Assembly: GCF_008329985.2 (NCBI RefSeq)
Contig: NZ_CP038437.2
Span: 4,464,001-4,528,000 of the forward strand
Direction of reading: 5' to 3'
DNA: 64,000 bases
Source of the DNA: Halomonas binhaiensis
Lineage (GTDB): Bacteria; Pseudomonadota; Gammaproteobacteria; Pseudomonadales; Halomonadaceae
Positions within the stretch are counted from its first letter, which is position 1; each line of letters begins with the position of its first letter. The notes beneath the pieces are model-generated. The model searched no databases, was not told the DNA's origin, and was given only the letters and a program-made list of their open reading frames with translations. Positions 27,216-36,636 of this stretch are shown in pieces. The translations under genes and the position numbers were made by a program.

Positions 27216-27611
27216 CTATTGCGCAGCAGCCCGCCGCGCGCTGCGGTCACCCAACCAGGCTGCTCCCAGCCAGGTTGGCACACTGATCCCGACATAGAGT
27301 GCAGCCCACCCGGCCCGGCCGTCACTGACCAGAGTCACCGCTTCAAGACTGAACAGAGAAAATGTCGTAAAGCCACCACAGAAGCCAGCGACTAGAAAGG
27401 GATGGAGGCGGGCCACTCGCCCATGTTCATGGAGACTGGCATGAGTGGCAAAACGCGCAATCAGCCAGGAACCTATCACATTGACCATCAGCGTCGCCCA
27501 GGGGAAAGATGTCGTGACGAAAGAGGCAACGGCCAGCCCCACCCACATGCGGCATACTGCACCAAGGGCACTGCCTGCACCTACCGCCAGATAGATTGGC
27601 CAGCTCTTCAT
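27216..27611 (-). CDS. crcB: Fluoride channel CrcB/Fluc, second copy
   Basis: A 131-residue protein with four hydrophobic helices and the CrcB motifs GAGSALGAVCR, FPWATLMVNVIGS and GFCGGFTTFSLFSLE. CrcB exports fluoride through a dual-topology dimer. Its ATG overlaps the stop of the other crcB gene (ATGA), so the two may form a heterodimer. No fluoride riboswitch is visible upstream of the pair. Confidence 0.92.
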   Translation of the reverse strand: MKSWPIYLAVGAGSALGAVCRMWVGLAVASFVTTSFPWATLMVNVIGSWLIARFATHASLHEHGRVARLHPFLVAGFCGGFTTFSLFSLEAVTLVSDGRAGWAALYVGISVPTWLGAAWLGDRSARRAAAQ

Positions 27612-27997
27612 GAGGCAGCCACCACATTCCAGCCCAAGGCTGCTGCGGCAAGCCCCAGCAGCAACGTCATGCCGACGTTGCTCAATGCTGCCAGAGAGCG
27701 GCGCTCACGTAACAGGTCCAGGGTCTGCAGGCTGAGTGACGAAACGGTGGTAAAGCCGCCGAGCACACCGGTCAGCAAAAACATGGCGGCAAGCGAGCCT
27801 TGTGCAACCAGCCCACCCAGCACCCCGATGACGAAGGCCCCTGCCAGGTTGACGATCAGGGTTCCCCAGGGAAAACGGCTGCCCAGATGGCTCGCCGACC
27901 AGCGACTGATGTAGAGCCGCCCCATGCCCCCCACGGCACCTCCGGCTGCGACCAGCAGTGATATCCCCAAGAACGCCCATCCCTGTCCCATTGTCAC
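27608..27997 (-). CDS. crcB: Fluoride channel CrcB/Fluc, first copy
   Basis: A 129-residue four-helix protein with GGAVGGMGRLY, FPWGTLIVNLAGAFVIG and GVLGGFTTVSSLSLQ, all typical of the fluoride channel family. It is translated first in the two-gene unit and overlaps the second gene. The divergence between the two copies is large, so they are not a recent duplication. Confidence 0.92.
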   Translation of the reverse strand: MTMGQGWAFLGISLLVAAGGAVGGMGRLYISRWSASHLGSRFPWGTLIVNLAGAFVIGVLGGLVAQGSLAAMFLLTGVLGGFTTVSSLSLQTLDLLRERRSLAALSNVGMTLLLGLAAAALGWNVVAAS

Positions 27998-28167
27998 TCC
28001 CGAAAAAAGTCACGAACCCCACACCCACATGCTTGTCACATGATTCATATGCCGATGCGGCACACGAAAGACAGAAGCGCTTACTGACGATATGTTAGCC
28101 TGCGCTCAACTTTCTCCCATACCACCATTATCGAACAGGCCCACCGATGAAAGGAGATCCTCGAGTG

Positions 28168-30522
28168 ATGCCCTCACGCATCTGCGCCCTATTACTGAGT
28201 GCTCTATTGCTGATCATGACGACAGCCATACCTGCACTCGCCCAGCCCGCTGAGGCTCCGCCAGCAGAGGACGGCGCCGGAGCACCGGCATATTCCACCC
28301 TTGCCGACATGCTGGAAAATGAACAGGCCCGAACCCAACTGATCGAACAACTGCGCCAACTTGCCGCAGAAGAAGTTCCGGAGGCAGCCCCCCCCGATAG
28401 CGCAGAGGTCGTTGGCGCCAATTTGCCTGCTCAGTTGGCTACTCTGACCAGCAAGACCGTGAGCGAATTCGGCGAACAATTCGACAATCTCGTCTCCTCT
28501 CTTGGTGCACTGTTCGATGGCTCCCTGACATCAAGCTCGCTGGATCTTGGTTTGCTGATGACGGCAGCGCTCAACCTGGGCCTGGTGATCATCGCCACCT
28601 TCGTTCTGTTCCTGGCCATTCGCCGCCTGGTGCGTCCATTGTTCGCCCACCTGAGCCAATGGTCGCTGAATGGGCAAAGCCTCTATCCCATCGTGCGGCA
28701 AGTCCTGTGCTCCGCGCTTGCACTGTTGATCGATGCCATGGCAGTGGGCCTGGCCTATGTCGGTGGCAACCTGGCAGCGACCTTCATCATTGGTGAGACC
28801 GGCAGCCTTTCCACCCAGGCATCGCTGTTCCTCAATGCCTTCCTGGTCATAGAACTGCTCAAGGCGGGGATGCGCATGCTGTTCGCTTCACGCTATGAAG
28901 GCATTCGCCTGCTGCCAATTGGCGCCAAGGACGCATCCTACTGGAATCGCTGGATCGCTCGCCTGATTGGTCTGGCCGGCTATGGCCTGATGGTCGTAGT
29001 GCCGTTGATCAGTCTCTACCTATCAGCGAGCCTCAGCAAGGGTGCTGGCGCCCTGATCATGTTGGGTGCCTGGTTCTATGCCATCATCGTGATTCTGATC
29101 AATCGGATCAAGGTACGAGATGGACTGCTCAGCGTAGCCCAGCGTGCGACCCTGCCTGCGTCGAGTGTGGCTATCGGGCTTCTGGCCCGTACCTGGCATC
29201 TGCTGGCCATCGTCTACTTCACCGTAGTGCTGATGCTGACGTTGACCCAGCCGGAAAAAGCACTGCCCTATGTCCTGATCGCAACGGCCAAGTCGCTTGC
29301 CATCGTGCTCGTTGCCAGCCTGGTATCCCGAGGTATTTCCCAGATCATCGGCCGGCGCATCACGCTGTCCGATGAGTTGCGCCAGAAACTACCGCTGCTC
29401 GAACCACGGCTCAATTCCTATATCCCCACGATGTTACGGGTCATCAACATCCTGATTCTGATCACCGCCGCCATGTGCCTGGCGAATGCTTGGGGGCTAT
29501 TCGACATTGCCTCGTGGTATGCATCGGAATCCGGACGCAACCTGGTCACCAAGACCTTTAATGTTGCCGTCATCCTGATCGTGGCAGCCATTGCCTGGAT
29601 TTCTCTGGCCAGCCTGATTGAACATAAGCTCAATCAGGCTACCAGCAACGGCCAATCTTCGGCTCGAGCCCACACCCTGCTGTCGCTATTCCGTAATGCA
29701 CTGGCCATCGCCCTGGTCACCATGACACTGATGATCGTGCTGTCAGAGATCGGCATCAACATTGGCCCGCTGATCGCGGGTGCTGGGGTATTGGGCCTTG
29801 CCATCGGTTTCGGTGCCCAGAAACTGGTGCAGGACATCATCACCGGCATCTTCATTCAGGTCGAAAATGCCATGAATACCGGAGACGTCGTTACCCTTGG
29901 CGGCATTACCGGTACTGCCGAAAAGCTGAGCATTCGCTCGGTGGGTGTGCGTGATGTCAACGGCACCTTCCACCTGATTCCCTTCTCCAGCGTAGATGTG
30001 GTGTCCAACTACATGCGCGGCTTTGCCTATCATGTGGGTGAGTACGGTATCGCCTACCGCGAGAGCATCGATGAAGCCATCATTGCCCTGCACAATGCCT
30101 TCGATGAGCTGACCACGGATCCGGAACTGAAGCTGGAGATTGTCGCCCCACTGGAGGTGCAAGGTGTCACGGCGCTGGCTGACAGCGCGGTTCACATCCG
30201 CGTGCGAATCAAGACCACTCCTGGTATGCAGTGGGCCATAGGCCGCGCGTACAACCGTCTAGTCAAATTGCACCTGGACGATGCTGGTATCGAGATCCCC
30301 TTCCCGCATACCACCGTGTACTTCGGCGAAGACAAGCAAGGCCAGGCCCCTGCCGCCAATCTACGTCTGGTGGACAAGAACGGCTACGCGTCTCCCGAGT
30401 CATCAGCTCCCCAGGCGGGCGAAGACGGCAGCGTCCAGGCTCCCGAAAGCCACGCCGCCCCCGAAGAGGCAGAGATCAAGTCCGCCTTCAAGGGTGACTA
30501 TCCCGATAGTCCAGAAACCTGA
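28168..30522 (+). CDS. YbiO-like MscS-family mechanosensitive channel
   Basis: A protein of 784 residues from this start: a signal peptide (about 1-25), a periplasmic region of about 100 residues, some 10 membrane helices, then the MscS pore and beta domain with GVLGLAIGFGAQKLVQD and the VENAMNTGDVV segment. Large members such as YbiO open under hypo-osmotic stress to release solutes, fitting a halophile. ATG 28147 and GTG 28165 are possible starts; AAGGAG at 28151-28156 favours 28165 or 28168. The C-terminal 70 residues are acidic and unconserved. Confidence 0.88.
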   Translation: MPSRICALLLSALLLIMTTAIPALAQPAEAPPAEDGAGAPAYSTLADMLENEQARTQLIEQLRQLAAEEVPEAAPPDSAEVVGANLPAQLATLTSKTVSEFGEQFDNLVSSLGALFDGSLTSSSLDLGLLMTAALNLGLVIIATFVLFLAIRRLVRPLFAHLSQWSLNGQSLYPIVRQVLCSALALLIDAMAVGLAYVGGNLAATFIIGETGSLSTQASLFLNAFLVIELLKAGMRMLFASRYEGIRLLPIGAKDASYWNRWIARLIGLAGYGLMVVVPLISLYLSASLSKGAGALIMLGAWFYAIIVILINRIKVRDGLLSVAQRATLPASSVAIGLLARTWHLLAIVYFTVVLMLTLTQPEKALPYVLIATAKSLAIVLVASLVSRGISQIIGRRITLSDELRQKLPLLEPRLNSYIPTMLRVINILILITAAMCLANAWGLFDIASWYASESGRNLVTKTFNVAVILIVAAIAWISLASLIEHKLNQATSNGQSSARAHTLLSLFRNALAIALVTMTLMIVLSEIGINIGPLIAGAGVLGLAIGFGAQKLVQDIITGIFIQVENAMNTGDVVTLGGITGTAEKLSIRSVGVRDVNGTFHLIPFSSVDVVSNYMRGFAYHVGEYGIAYRESIDEAIIALHNAFDELTTDPELKLEIVAPLEVQGVTALADSAVHIRVRIKTTPGMQWAIGRAYNRLVKLHLDDAGIEIPFPHTTVYFGEDKQGQAPAANLRLVDKNGYASPESSAPQAGEDGSVQAPESHAAPEEAEIKSAFKGDYPDSPET

Positions 30523-30550
30523 AGCACTTTCCATAACTTTGCCCTGAAAC

Positions 30551-30584
30551 AAAAAACCCACGGAATATATCCGTGGGTTTTTTT
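30551..30584. terminator. Bidirectional intrinsic terminator
   Basis: Hairpin ACCCACGGA...TCCGTGGGT flanked by A-rich and T-rich tracts, between the convergent MscS and DUF2167 genes; it can serve both strands. Confidence 0.88.
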
Positions 30585-31623
30585 ATAGAGACATCAAACG
30601 ATTGCGTTTTTTCACCCGCCTGCGCGCCCCAACAAGCCAGCACACCAGCAGCATGACGATCACCAGCGGCCCCCAGAGCCCAGCCAACCAGCTACCTGCT
30701 ACCATCAACGGCCTCGGCTCTCTGATCGCCCTGCCGACAATCAGCTCAGCAAGGCCGTATTCTGCAAGGCGGTCCGAGGCAGCATCAAAGTCCTGATAGC
30801 GTTTACCCTCCTTGAACTCGATCGCTGCTCCCAGCTCATCGATAGCGCGCTTGCCCTGTGCAAGGAATGCCCTGCTGGTCACCAGGCTCAGTGCGATATA
30901 GCCTTCACGGCCAAGCTCATGGCGGCTGTAGTTGATGATGCTTTCGTTGATGATGCTTTCGTTGATGATGCTTGCGTTGATGATACTTTCACGGCTCGAG
31001 GCGCTATCTCGCATGCTGGTCTGCATGCGGGCTTCGATAGCCCAAAGTAAGCGGTGGAGCTTTACATCATAGGCAGGCGTTTCCACCCAGCCGACCACTT
31101 GAACAGGAGGGATACCCAACTTCCCTCGCCGAGCATTATCCGCCTCGGTTCCCTGGCGCAGTCCTGCAAGCAGTTGTTCCGTGTCCCACGGCTGGTCATC
31201 GCTTCTTTTGATATACCCCGATGCCACATACTCGACATCGACATACCACTCCACCTCTTCCACAAGTGGAAAGATCACACCCAGCTCATCAGCCGAGGGC
31301 TGGTTGCCGACCTTTGCCATTATCTTCCTGGCCCAAGGCTGAGGCATGAAACCATATCCCGAAGGAAGGTCCAGGCTGGCCTGATCACTCAGGGCAATCG
31401 TCATCGGCCCCAGATTCATTGCTGACAATGCCTGTACCCAGACATCAGAAAGCTGTACCGCGGTATCTTCGGCCAGCGTCTCCTGATCAGAAGATACCGC
31501 TTGCTCCCGGCTCTCCTGATGGGCCTGCACCTGAGTAGACAGCAGCACAGCAGACAGCAACAAGGCGAGAATCGCACATGTACTCGCCCATTTCATGTGT
31601 GTCATCACCGTTATGCTTGCCAT
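30583..31623 (-). CDS. DUF2167 membrane protein with in-frame pentapeptide repeat
   Basis: A 346-residue protein with a signal peptide (MKWASTCAILALLLSAVLL region), a periplasmic domain including the LPSGYGFMP and WVETPAYD segments of DUF2167, and a C-terminal membrane helix with a basic tail. Function unknown. Between about residues 210 and 235 is a stretch of four SIIN-type units from a 15-bp DNA repeat. The start at ATG 31623 has GGGAG 7 bp upstream. It is convergent with the MscS gene. Confidence 0.75.
   Translation of the reverse strand: MASITVMTHMKWASTCAILALLLSAVLLSTQVQAHQESREQAVSSDQETLAEDTAVQLSDVWVQALSAMNLGPMTIALSDQASLDLPSGYGFMPQPWARKIMAKVGNQPSADELGVIFPLVEEVEWYVDVEYVASGYIKRSDDQPWDTEQLLAGLRQGTEADNARRGKLGIPPVQVVGWVETPAYDVKLHRLLWAIEARMQTSMRDSASSRESIINASIINESIINESIINYSRHELGREGYIALSLVTSRAFLAQGKRAIDELGAAIEFKEGKRYQDFDAASDRLAEYGLAELIVGRAIREPRPLMVAGSWLAGLWGPLVIVMLLVCWLVGARRRVKKRNRLMSL
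30931..30990 (-). repeat. 15-bp tandem repeat, four copies, inside the DUF2167 gene
   Basis: Four units of GTTGATGATGCTTTC with single substitutions in units 3 and 4. On the coding strand they encode repeats of the type ESIIN. The number could vary by slippage without breaking the frame. Confidence 0.85.
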
Positions 31624-31758
31624 CAACGCACTCCCTGCTCATCGGCCTCACTTGCACACAGCCACCAGCATAAGCAGCGCGTATCACCGGGGACAGGCGC
31701 TCCTGCCTAGGCATAGCGATAGAGCACAGGATCATGCATTTGGAGCCCGAAGCAGCCC

Positions 31759-31809
31759 ACCAAAAGACACACCCCATGGAGGGGCTCTCCATGGGGTGTG
31801 TCTTTTGGT
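31759..31809 (-). terminator. Very long perfect hairpin after hemY
   Basis: About 23 bp pair without mismatch around a 5-nt loop (31782-31786). On the minus strand the right arm ends GTGTCTTTTGG. It lies 29 bp after the hemY stop and probably ends the hem operon. Confidence 0.75.
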
Positions 31810-31837
31810 ACAGGTCTCGGGAGTTTTACCTGAGCAC

Positions 31838-33073
31838 TCAGGCTTGAGCAGCCTGTTGAGCATCGCTGGGCTGCGGGAGCGATGGCAGCGACTTGTCGAG
31901 AAGCTCGACGCTCTGACGATAATAGAGCTGGCTCTTGTTGTGCTCACCGAGGTTGGCGTATAGGCGCGCCAGTTCAGCACACGCCACACCACTGGAACGC
32001 TGACGCAAGCTGGCTTCGAAATATTCCTGAGCCTTGCCCCAGTATGCATTACGCAGTGCCAGGCGACCCAGGGTAAGCAGCAGGTCCGGATCGTTGGGGC
32101 GCTCTTGTAGCCACTTCTCTGCAGTTACCAGTTGGCGTGAGGCATCTACATCCAGCAGGCCATAGCGCAGAACCAAGCGGCTGTCCCAATGATCCTTGAG
32201 CGAATGACGCAGCAGGCGTTCAGCAATGACCTGCTGATCGCCACGCACCAGAGCCTCGGTGTAGAGCACGATCAAGTCGACATTGGAACGCAGGTGCTCA
32301 GGCATATCAGCCCACAGATTGCGCACCCGGTCGACGTCTTCCGGATTACGCGTCTCACGCATGATCAATTCGCTATAGGCCTGCAGCTCCAACGCCTCGC
32401 GTTCTTCACGGGCAATCAGTTGCTGGTCAGCCAGGCGTGGCAGCAAACGACGCAACCCTTCCCAGTCACTGACACTGATATAGGCCTGCTTGAGCTGCTT
32501 GAGCACCTGAGGGTGGCGCGGCAAGTGACGATCCAGCCGCGTCAGCACCGCCAGCGCCTCTTCATACTGTTGACGGTCCAGCATCAACTGCGCCTGCATC
32601 ATGCCTACGGCAGGATCGGCACCATCGGTGCTCAGGTGTGCACGCTTGAGCAGAGTGTCAGCCTGCTCATAGCGCCCCTGATAATGGGCTGCCAACGCAG
32701 CTGACAAGTAGTTGACCAGTGGCGTACTGGAATCATCCGCCGCCTTGACCAAGGCCTTCTCGGCACGCTTCCAGCGACCCTCGGCGAGCGCCACCAGGCC
32801 ACGCACAGTACGCTTCATGGCCTTGCGGTTGCGGGTCCGTGCATTCCAGACCTTGAAACGGCTGACTGGCCGGGTCATGCGCATCAGCACTCGCAGCGCG
32901 AAGTGCAGCACAATAAAGAGTGCCAGAAGGATCACCAGCCCAAACCAGAATGAGGTCTGGAAGGAAGTATCCCCCACCCGAACCAACCAGTAACCGGGCA
33001 CTGACATCATCAGCTGGCCAAACAGTGCGCCCACTGCCAAGCCAAGCACAATGAGCAGAATCAGCTTTCTCAT
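31838..33073 (-). CDS. hemY: HemY N-terminal domain protein (tetratricopeptide)
   Basis: A 411-residue inner-membrane protein: two N-terminal hydrophobic segments (about 5-25 and 40-62), then helical TPR-like repeats to the C-terminus. It is the proteobacterial HemY of the hemCDXY operon, unrelated to the protoporphyrinogen oxidase also called HemY; its biochemical role is unclear. Its start overlaps the hemX stop. Confidence 0.9.
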   Translation of the reverse strand: MRKLILLIVLGLAVGALFGQLMMSVPGYWLVRVGDTSFQTSFWFGLVILLALFIVLHFALRVLMRMTRPVSRFKVWNARTRNRKAMKRTVRGLVALAEGRWKRAEKALVKAADDSSTPLVNYLSAALAAHYQGRYEQADTLLKRAHLSTDGADPAVGMMQAQLMLDRQQYEEALAVLTRLDRHLPRHPQVLKQLKQAYISVSDWEGLRRLLPRLADQQLIAREEREALELQAYSELIMRETRNPEDVDRVRNLWADMPEHLRSNVDLIVLYTEALVRGDQQVIAERLLRHSLKDHWDSRLVLRYGLLDVDASRQLVTAEKWLQERPNDPDLLLTLGRLALRNAYWGKAQEYFEASLRQRSSGVACAELARLYANLGEHNKSQLYYRQSVELLDKSLPSLPQPSDAQQAAQA

Positions 33074-34614
33074 GCGTCATCCCCCTGGCCTTTGGCAGTC
33101 GCTTCAAAACGCTGTTCGATGAAACGGGCCAGTGCTTGCTGGGATGCACTGATATCGGGCAACTCAGGATGGATGGAAGCCCCCTTGAGTTCATCAAGCT
33201 TGCTCAGGACTGCCTGTACCTTCTGGTCATCCAGGTCATAGTAGGAATTGAGCAGGCCCTCTGCCTTCTTCAGGCTGGTCTCGTAAAGGTCCTGTTCTTC
33301 CTTCAGCAGAGCCAGTTGAGACTGTTCCAGAATCAGGCGCAGGCTCTGACGCAGATAAGTCTCCTGCTCTGGTGTGATCAGCGTTTCCATGGGTTGATCG
33401 TGATGCCGGACCACCACCAGGTCCTTCAGCTCTTCTCCGACTCGGGCCAGCTGCTTCTGCCAGGCTCCGGTAGGCGCTTCCGCAATGGTAGTGTCAGCAG
33501 TGAACTCTTTTATGTCCTGAGCCAGCGGCAGGCCAGCGACCTGCTCCTGCTGGGCATTCAGTGCCAGATACAGACCGGTACGATCGACACGTGGCACGGA
33601 CTGCAGCTCCGCCAACTCCTCGGCAATGGCACGGCGCACCGGAACCAGGGCAGGATTGTCGGCCTCTTCCAGACGATTATCGGCAGTACGCAACAGGGCA
33701 ACAGCACCTCCCACATCGCGCTCCAGTTGCAAGCGCTGGTTGGCCAGCCGCAGCAGATAGGCGGCTTCGGCGTGGAGCCAATCACGCTCGTCGGTTTTCT
33801 GTTTCTTGGCCAGCTCCATCAACACGCGGTCAAGCGTCTGGTTGACGTCGGCCTTGTAGTCGGCAAATTCACTCTGAATACCGCCGATGGTCTCGTTCAC
33901 GCTGGTCTTACGCTGTTCCAGGTTGCTGTGCAGTTCGTTGGACAGCTCCTGCACCTGGGCCACGCTGGGAGAGTTTTCCTTGAGCTGGTCAAGTCGCTCG
34001 GACATGGCCTGCTGCAGCTGCCAGCCCTTCCAACCAATGAACAGCACTCCAGCAATCAGGATCAGCACCAGAATCAGGGCAATGACCCCGGCCTTGCCAC
34101 CACCAGAGCCAGAGGACGTTGTCTTGCTGCTACCACCGGAACCACCACTGCCAGCGGAGGAAGACGACTTGCTCGATCCACCAGTCTTGCTCGAGTCAGC
34201 AGGCTTGCTGTCACTGGCCTTGCTGGCACTCGCCGTTGTATCACTCTTGGCAGGTTTCACGTTGGCAGGCTTGCTGGCTGACGAGTCCTTTTCGGAAGGC
34301 TTGCTCTCCTTGGCCGTGGACGATGGGCTATCGGCTGCCTTGGATGCTTCAGGCTTGGCATCATCCACAGCAGCTTTCGGGGACGGCTCCGCAGCAGTAG
34401 AAGTGGATGAGGGTATCGATGTGGTCGTGGACGACGATGTCGCAGTGGAAACATAGCGTTCACCACCACCTTTGGTACGTCGTCGCGAACGTCGCTGGCC
34501 ACTCCTCGTGGTACCGCTCGAGCCTTCCTTGCCCGCAGCCGAGTCGCCTGCTCCATTCGGGGCAGTTCCGGACGGGGTCTGCTGTTCGTCCTTATCGTGC
34601 TGTTGATTGCTCAT
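33070..34614 (-). CDS. hemX: HemX-family protein
   Basis: A 514-residue protein. The first 170 residues are a Ser/Thr/Lys/Ala-rich low-complexity region, followed by one membrane helix (VIALILVLILIAGVLFIGW) and a coiled-coil-rich periplasmic domain of the HemX family. Databases often label it uroporphyrinogen-III methyltransferase, but it lacks that catalytic fold. Located in hemC-hemD-hemX-hemY, 50 bp after hemD. The N-terminal extension is longer than in enterobacteria. Confidence 0.88.
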   Translation of the reverse strand: MSNQQHDKDEQQTPSGTAPNGAGDSAAGKEGSSGTTRSGQRRSRRRTKGGGERYVSTATSSSTTTSIPSSTSTAAEPSPKAAVDDAKPEASKAADSPSSTAKESKPSEKDSSASKPANVKPAKSDTTASASKASDSKPADSSKTGGSSKSSSSAGSGGSGGSSKTTSSGSGGGKAGVIALILVLILIAGVLFIGWKGWQLQQAMSERLDQLKENSPSVAQVQELSNELHSNLEQRKTSVNETIGGIQSEFADYKADVNQTLDRVLMELAKKQKTDERDWLHAEAAYLLRLANQRLQLERDVGGAVALLRTADNRLEEADNPALVPVRRAIAEELAELQSVPRVDRTGLYLALNAQQEQVAGLPLAQDIKEFTADTTIAEAPTGAWQKQLARVGEELKDLVVVRHHDQPMETLITPEQETYLRQSLRLILEQSQLALLKEEQDLYETSLKKAEGLLNSYYDLDDQKVQAVLSKLDELKGASIHPELPDISASQQALARFIEQRFEATAKGQGDDA

Positions 34615-34664
34615 CTGTCGCTAGCCCTTGTTCGAGATCTTCATTCGCCGTCCTAGACTCCCCA

Positions 34665-35417
34665 CTACCTGGGGTTGCAGGTTCCGGCTGCCGCCGCTGC
34701 CATTGCCGCAGGAGATGCGCCGGATGCCACTACCACGTCGCGAAACCCTAGTTGTTCGGCCAGTGTAGCCAACCGCTGGCTGGATACGATAAGCGGTTGG
34801 TACAACGCAGTCTTTGAACACCATCTTGCCAGATGTTCAAGAATTTCTCCGCTACTGACTACCAACGCCCTATATTGTGCCGAACTGAGGCGCCATTGCT
34901 CTGCCTTGGAAGGTTCCATCAACCGCCGTCGATAGACTTCCAGGCGAGTCACGCGCGCTCCCCGTTCGGCCAGGGTATCAGCCAGTAGTGTTCGGCCGCC
35001 TTGACCGGCGACCAGTAAAACCTTCTGTTCATCAAGCTGACGCAATGACCCCAGCGCCAACAACCCCTCGCTGGTTTCGTTTCCCACCGAGGGCATTCTG
35101 ATACGAACCCCCAGTGCCTGATACAACAAGGAGGCAGTTGCCTCACCCACTGCATATAGCGCCAGGCCCTGAGGCAGTTGCGGCCAGTAACGATCCAGGG
35201 CCTCTATCAGACACTCGGCGGCAGCGGGACTGATCACCACTACCTTATGAAACTGGTCAATATCGAGCCACACTGCGCGCATGCCCGCTGATTCCGGCAC
35301 AACTTCCTGTGTCATCACTTCTATCCGCTCCACTTCCAGGCCATAAGCCTGGATAGCCGCAGCCAATGGCTCGGCCCGGCTACCGGGTCGGGTGATGATG
35401 ACAGGGCAGTCAACCAT
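34665..35417 (-). CDS. hemD: Uroporphyrinogen-III synthase
   Basis: A 250-residue protein with the two-lobed HemD layout, starting [20 protein letters not shown] and containing YAVGEATASLL and LLVAGQGGRTLLAD. It closes hydroxymethylbilane to uroporphyrinogen III. HemD sequences are poorly conserved, so the operon position directly after hemC (ATGA overlap) adds to the call. Confidence 0.92.
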   Translation of the reverse strand: MVDCPVIITRPGSRAEPLAAAIQAYGLEVERIEVMTQEVVPESAGMRAVWLDIDQFHKVVVISPAAAECLIEALDRYWPQLPQGLALYAVGEATASLLYQALGVRIRMPSVGNETSEGLLALGSLRQLDEQKVLLVAGQGGRTLLADTLAERGARVTRLEVYRRRLMEPSKAEQWRLSSAQYRALVVSSGEILEHLARWCSKTALYQPLIVSSQRLATLAEQLGFRDVVVASGASPAAMAAAAAGTCNPR

Positions 35418-36355
35418 CAGTGCTGCCCATAGATATTGGCAAGAATCTCGCCAGCTCCCTGGTCGAGCAACTCCTCAGCGACGCGAATCCCCAATGCCTC
35501 TGGCTCTTCTGCCGAACCACGGCTTTCAGCACGCAGTACGCGGGTTCCATCGGGATTGCCCACCAGTGCCCGCAGCCACAGGGTCCGCTCGTCCTCGAGC
35601 ACAGCATAACCTGCTATCGGTACCTGACAACCACCTTCAAGGCGGGTATTCATTGCCCGCTCGGCACGTACCCGAGCAGACGTTTCCGGATCGTCCAATG
35701 GCACCAGCAGCGATACCAACTCAGCATCATGCATCCGGCACTCGATACCCAGGGCCCCTTGCCCACACGCAGGCAGGCAGACTTCCGGGGGCAGTTCCTG
35801 CGCAATGCGATCTCCCAGCCCCAGGCGCTTGAGCCCGGAGGTGGCCAATAGAATGGCATCGAAATCGCCTGCATCAAGCTTGCTCAATCGGGTTTGCACA
35901 TTACCGCGCAGGCTGAGAATTTCCAGGTCAGGGCGTGCTTCGCTCAACTGCAGGCCACGACGCAGGCTGGAGGTACCGACACGTGCACCTTCTGGCAGTT
36001 CGTCCAGGCAAGCGTAATGGTTGGAAACGAGGGCATCCGTAGGTTCCGCCCCCGCCAGGATGACTGACAACCCGAGACCTTCGGGAAACTGCATCGGCAC
36101 ATCCTTCATCGAATGTACGGCAATGTCAGCCCGGCCATCCAGCATGGCCTCTTCGAGCTCCTTGACGAACAATCCTTTACCACCGACTTTGGCCAAAGGA
36201 GTATCGAGAATCTTGTCGCCTCTGGTCGACATGGCAACCAGTTCAATTTCAAGCCCCGGATGAAGCGCCTTCAAGCGATCGCGCACATGCTCGGCTTGCC
36301 ACATGGCCAGCGGGCTTTTGCGGGTCGCGATACGCAGTGTCGACGTATATTGCAC
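35417..36355 (-). CDS. hemC: Porphobilinogen deaminase (hydroxymethylbilane synthase)
   Basis: A 312-residue enzyme that links four porphobilinogens into hydroxymethylbilane. It has [12 protein letters not shown] at the N-terminus and the cofactor-binding Cys in [14 protein letters not shown]. The start is GTG 36355 with AGGGAG 6 bp upstream. First gene of the hem operon and divergent from argH. Confidence 0.95.
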   Translation of the reverse strand: MQYTSTLRIATRKSPLAMWQAEHVRDRLKALHPGLEIELVAMSTRGDKILDTPLAKVGGKGLFVKELEEAMLDGRADIAVHSMKDVPMQFPEGLGLSVILAGAEPTDALVSNHYACLDELPEGARVGTSSLRRGLQLSEARPDLEILSLRGNVQTRLSKLDAGDFDAILLATSGLKRLGLGDRIAQELPPEVCLPACGQGALGIECRMHDAELVSLLVPLDDPETSARVRAERAMNTRLEGGCQVPIAGYAVLEDERTLWLRALVGNPDGTRVLRAESRGSAEEPEALGIRVAEELLDQGAGEILANIYGQH

Positions 36356-36636
36356 TTGTTTCTCCCTGACCGGACGGCCTGTCCACCGGCTTTGCTTTAT
36401 ATAGTGAAAGGAATGCCACCATCATAATGCACCACCGGTATCAGTAAAATCGAAGTCCCATTACTGGCAGGTATCCCGTCTGTCATTATCATCACCCTCC
36501 CCCTCGCCACAGGGTGCGACTCTGGTACACTTTCAGCATATCTCGACGCCGTTCCAAGGCACGCTGGCCACTCAGCCAGGTCGTCCCTGATGGACCCGAG
36601 CGTCGCTCGCGAACCCGATGCAGGAATTCCAGCCCA

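Noticed and set aside
27998..28146. Possible fluoride riboswitch upstream of the crcB pair
   Set aside because: Read on the minus strand, the leader lacks the conserved core expected for the crcB motif RNA.
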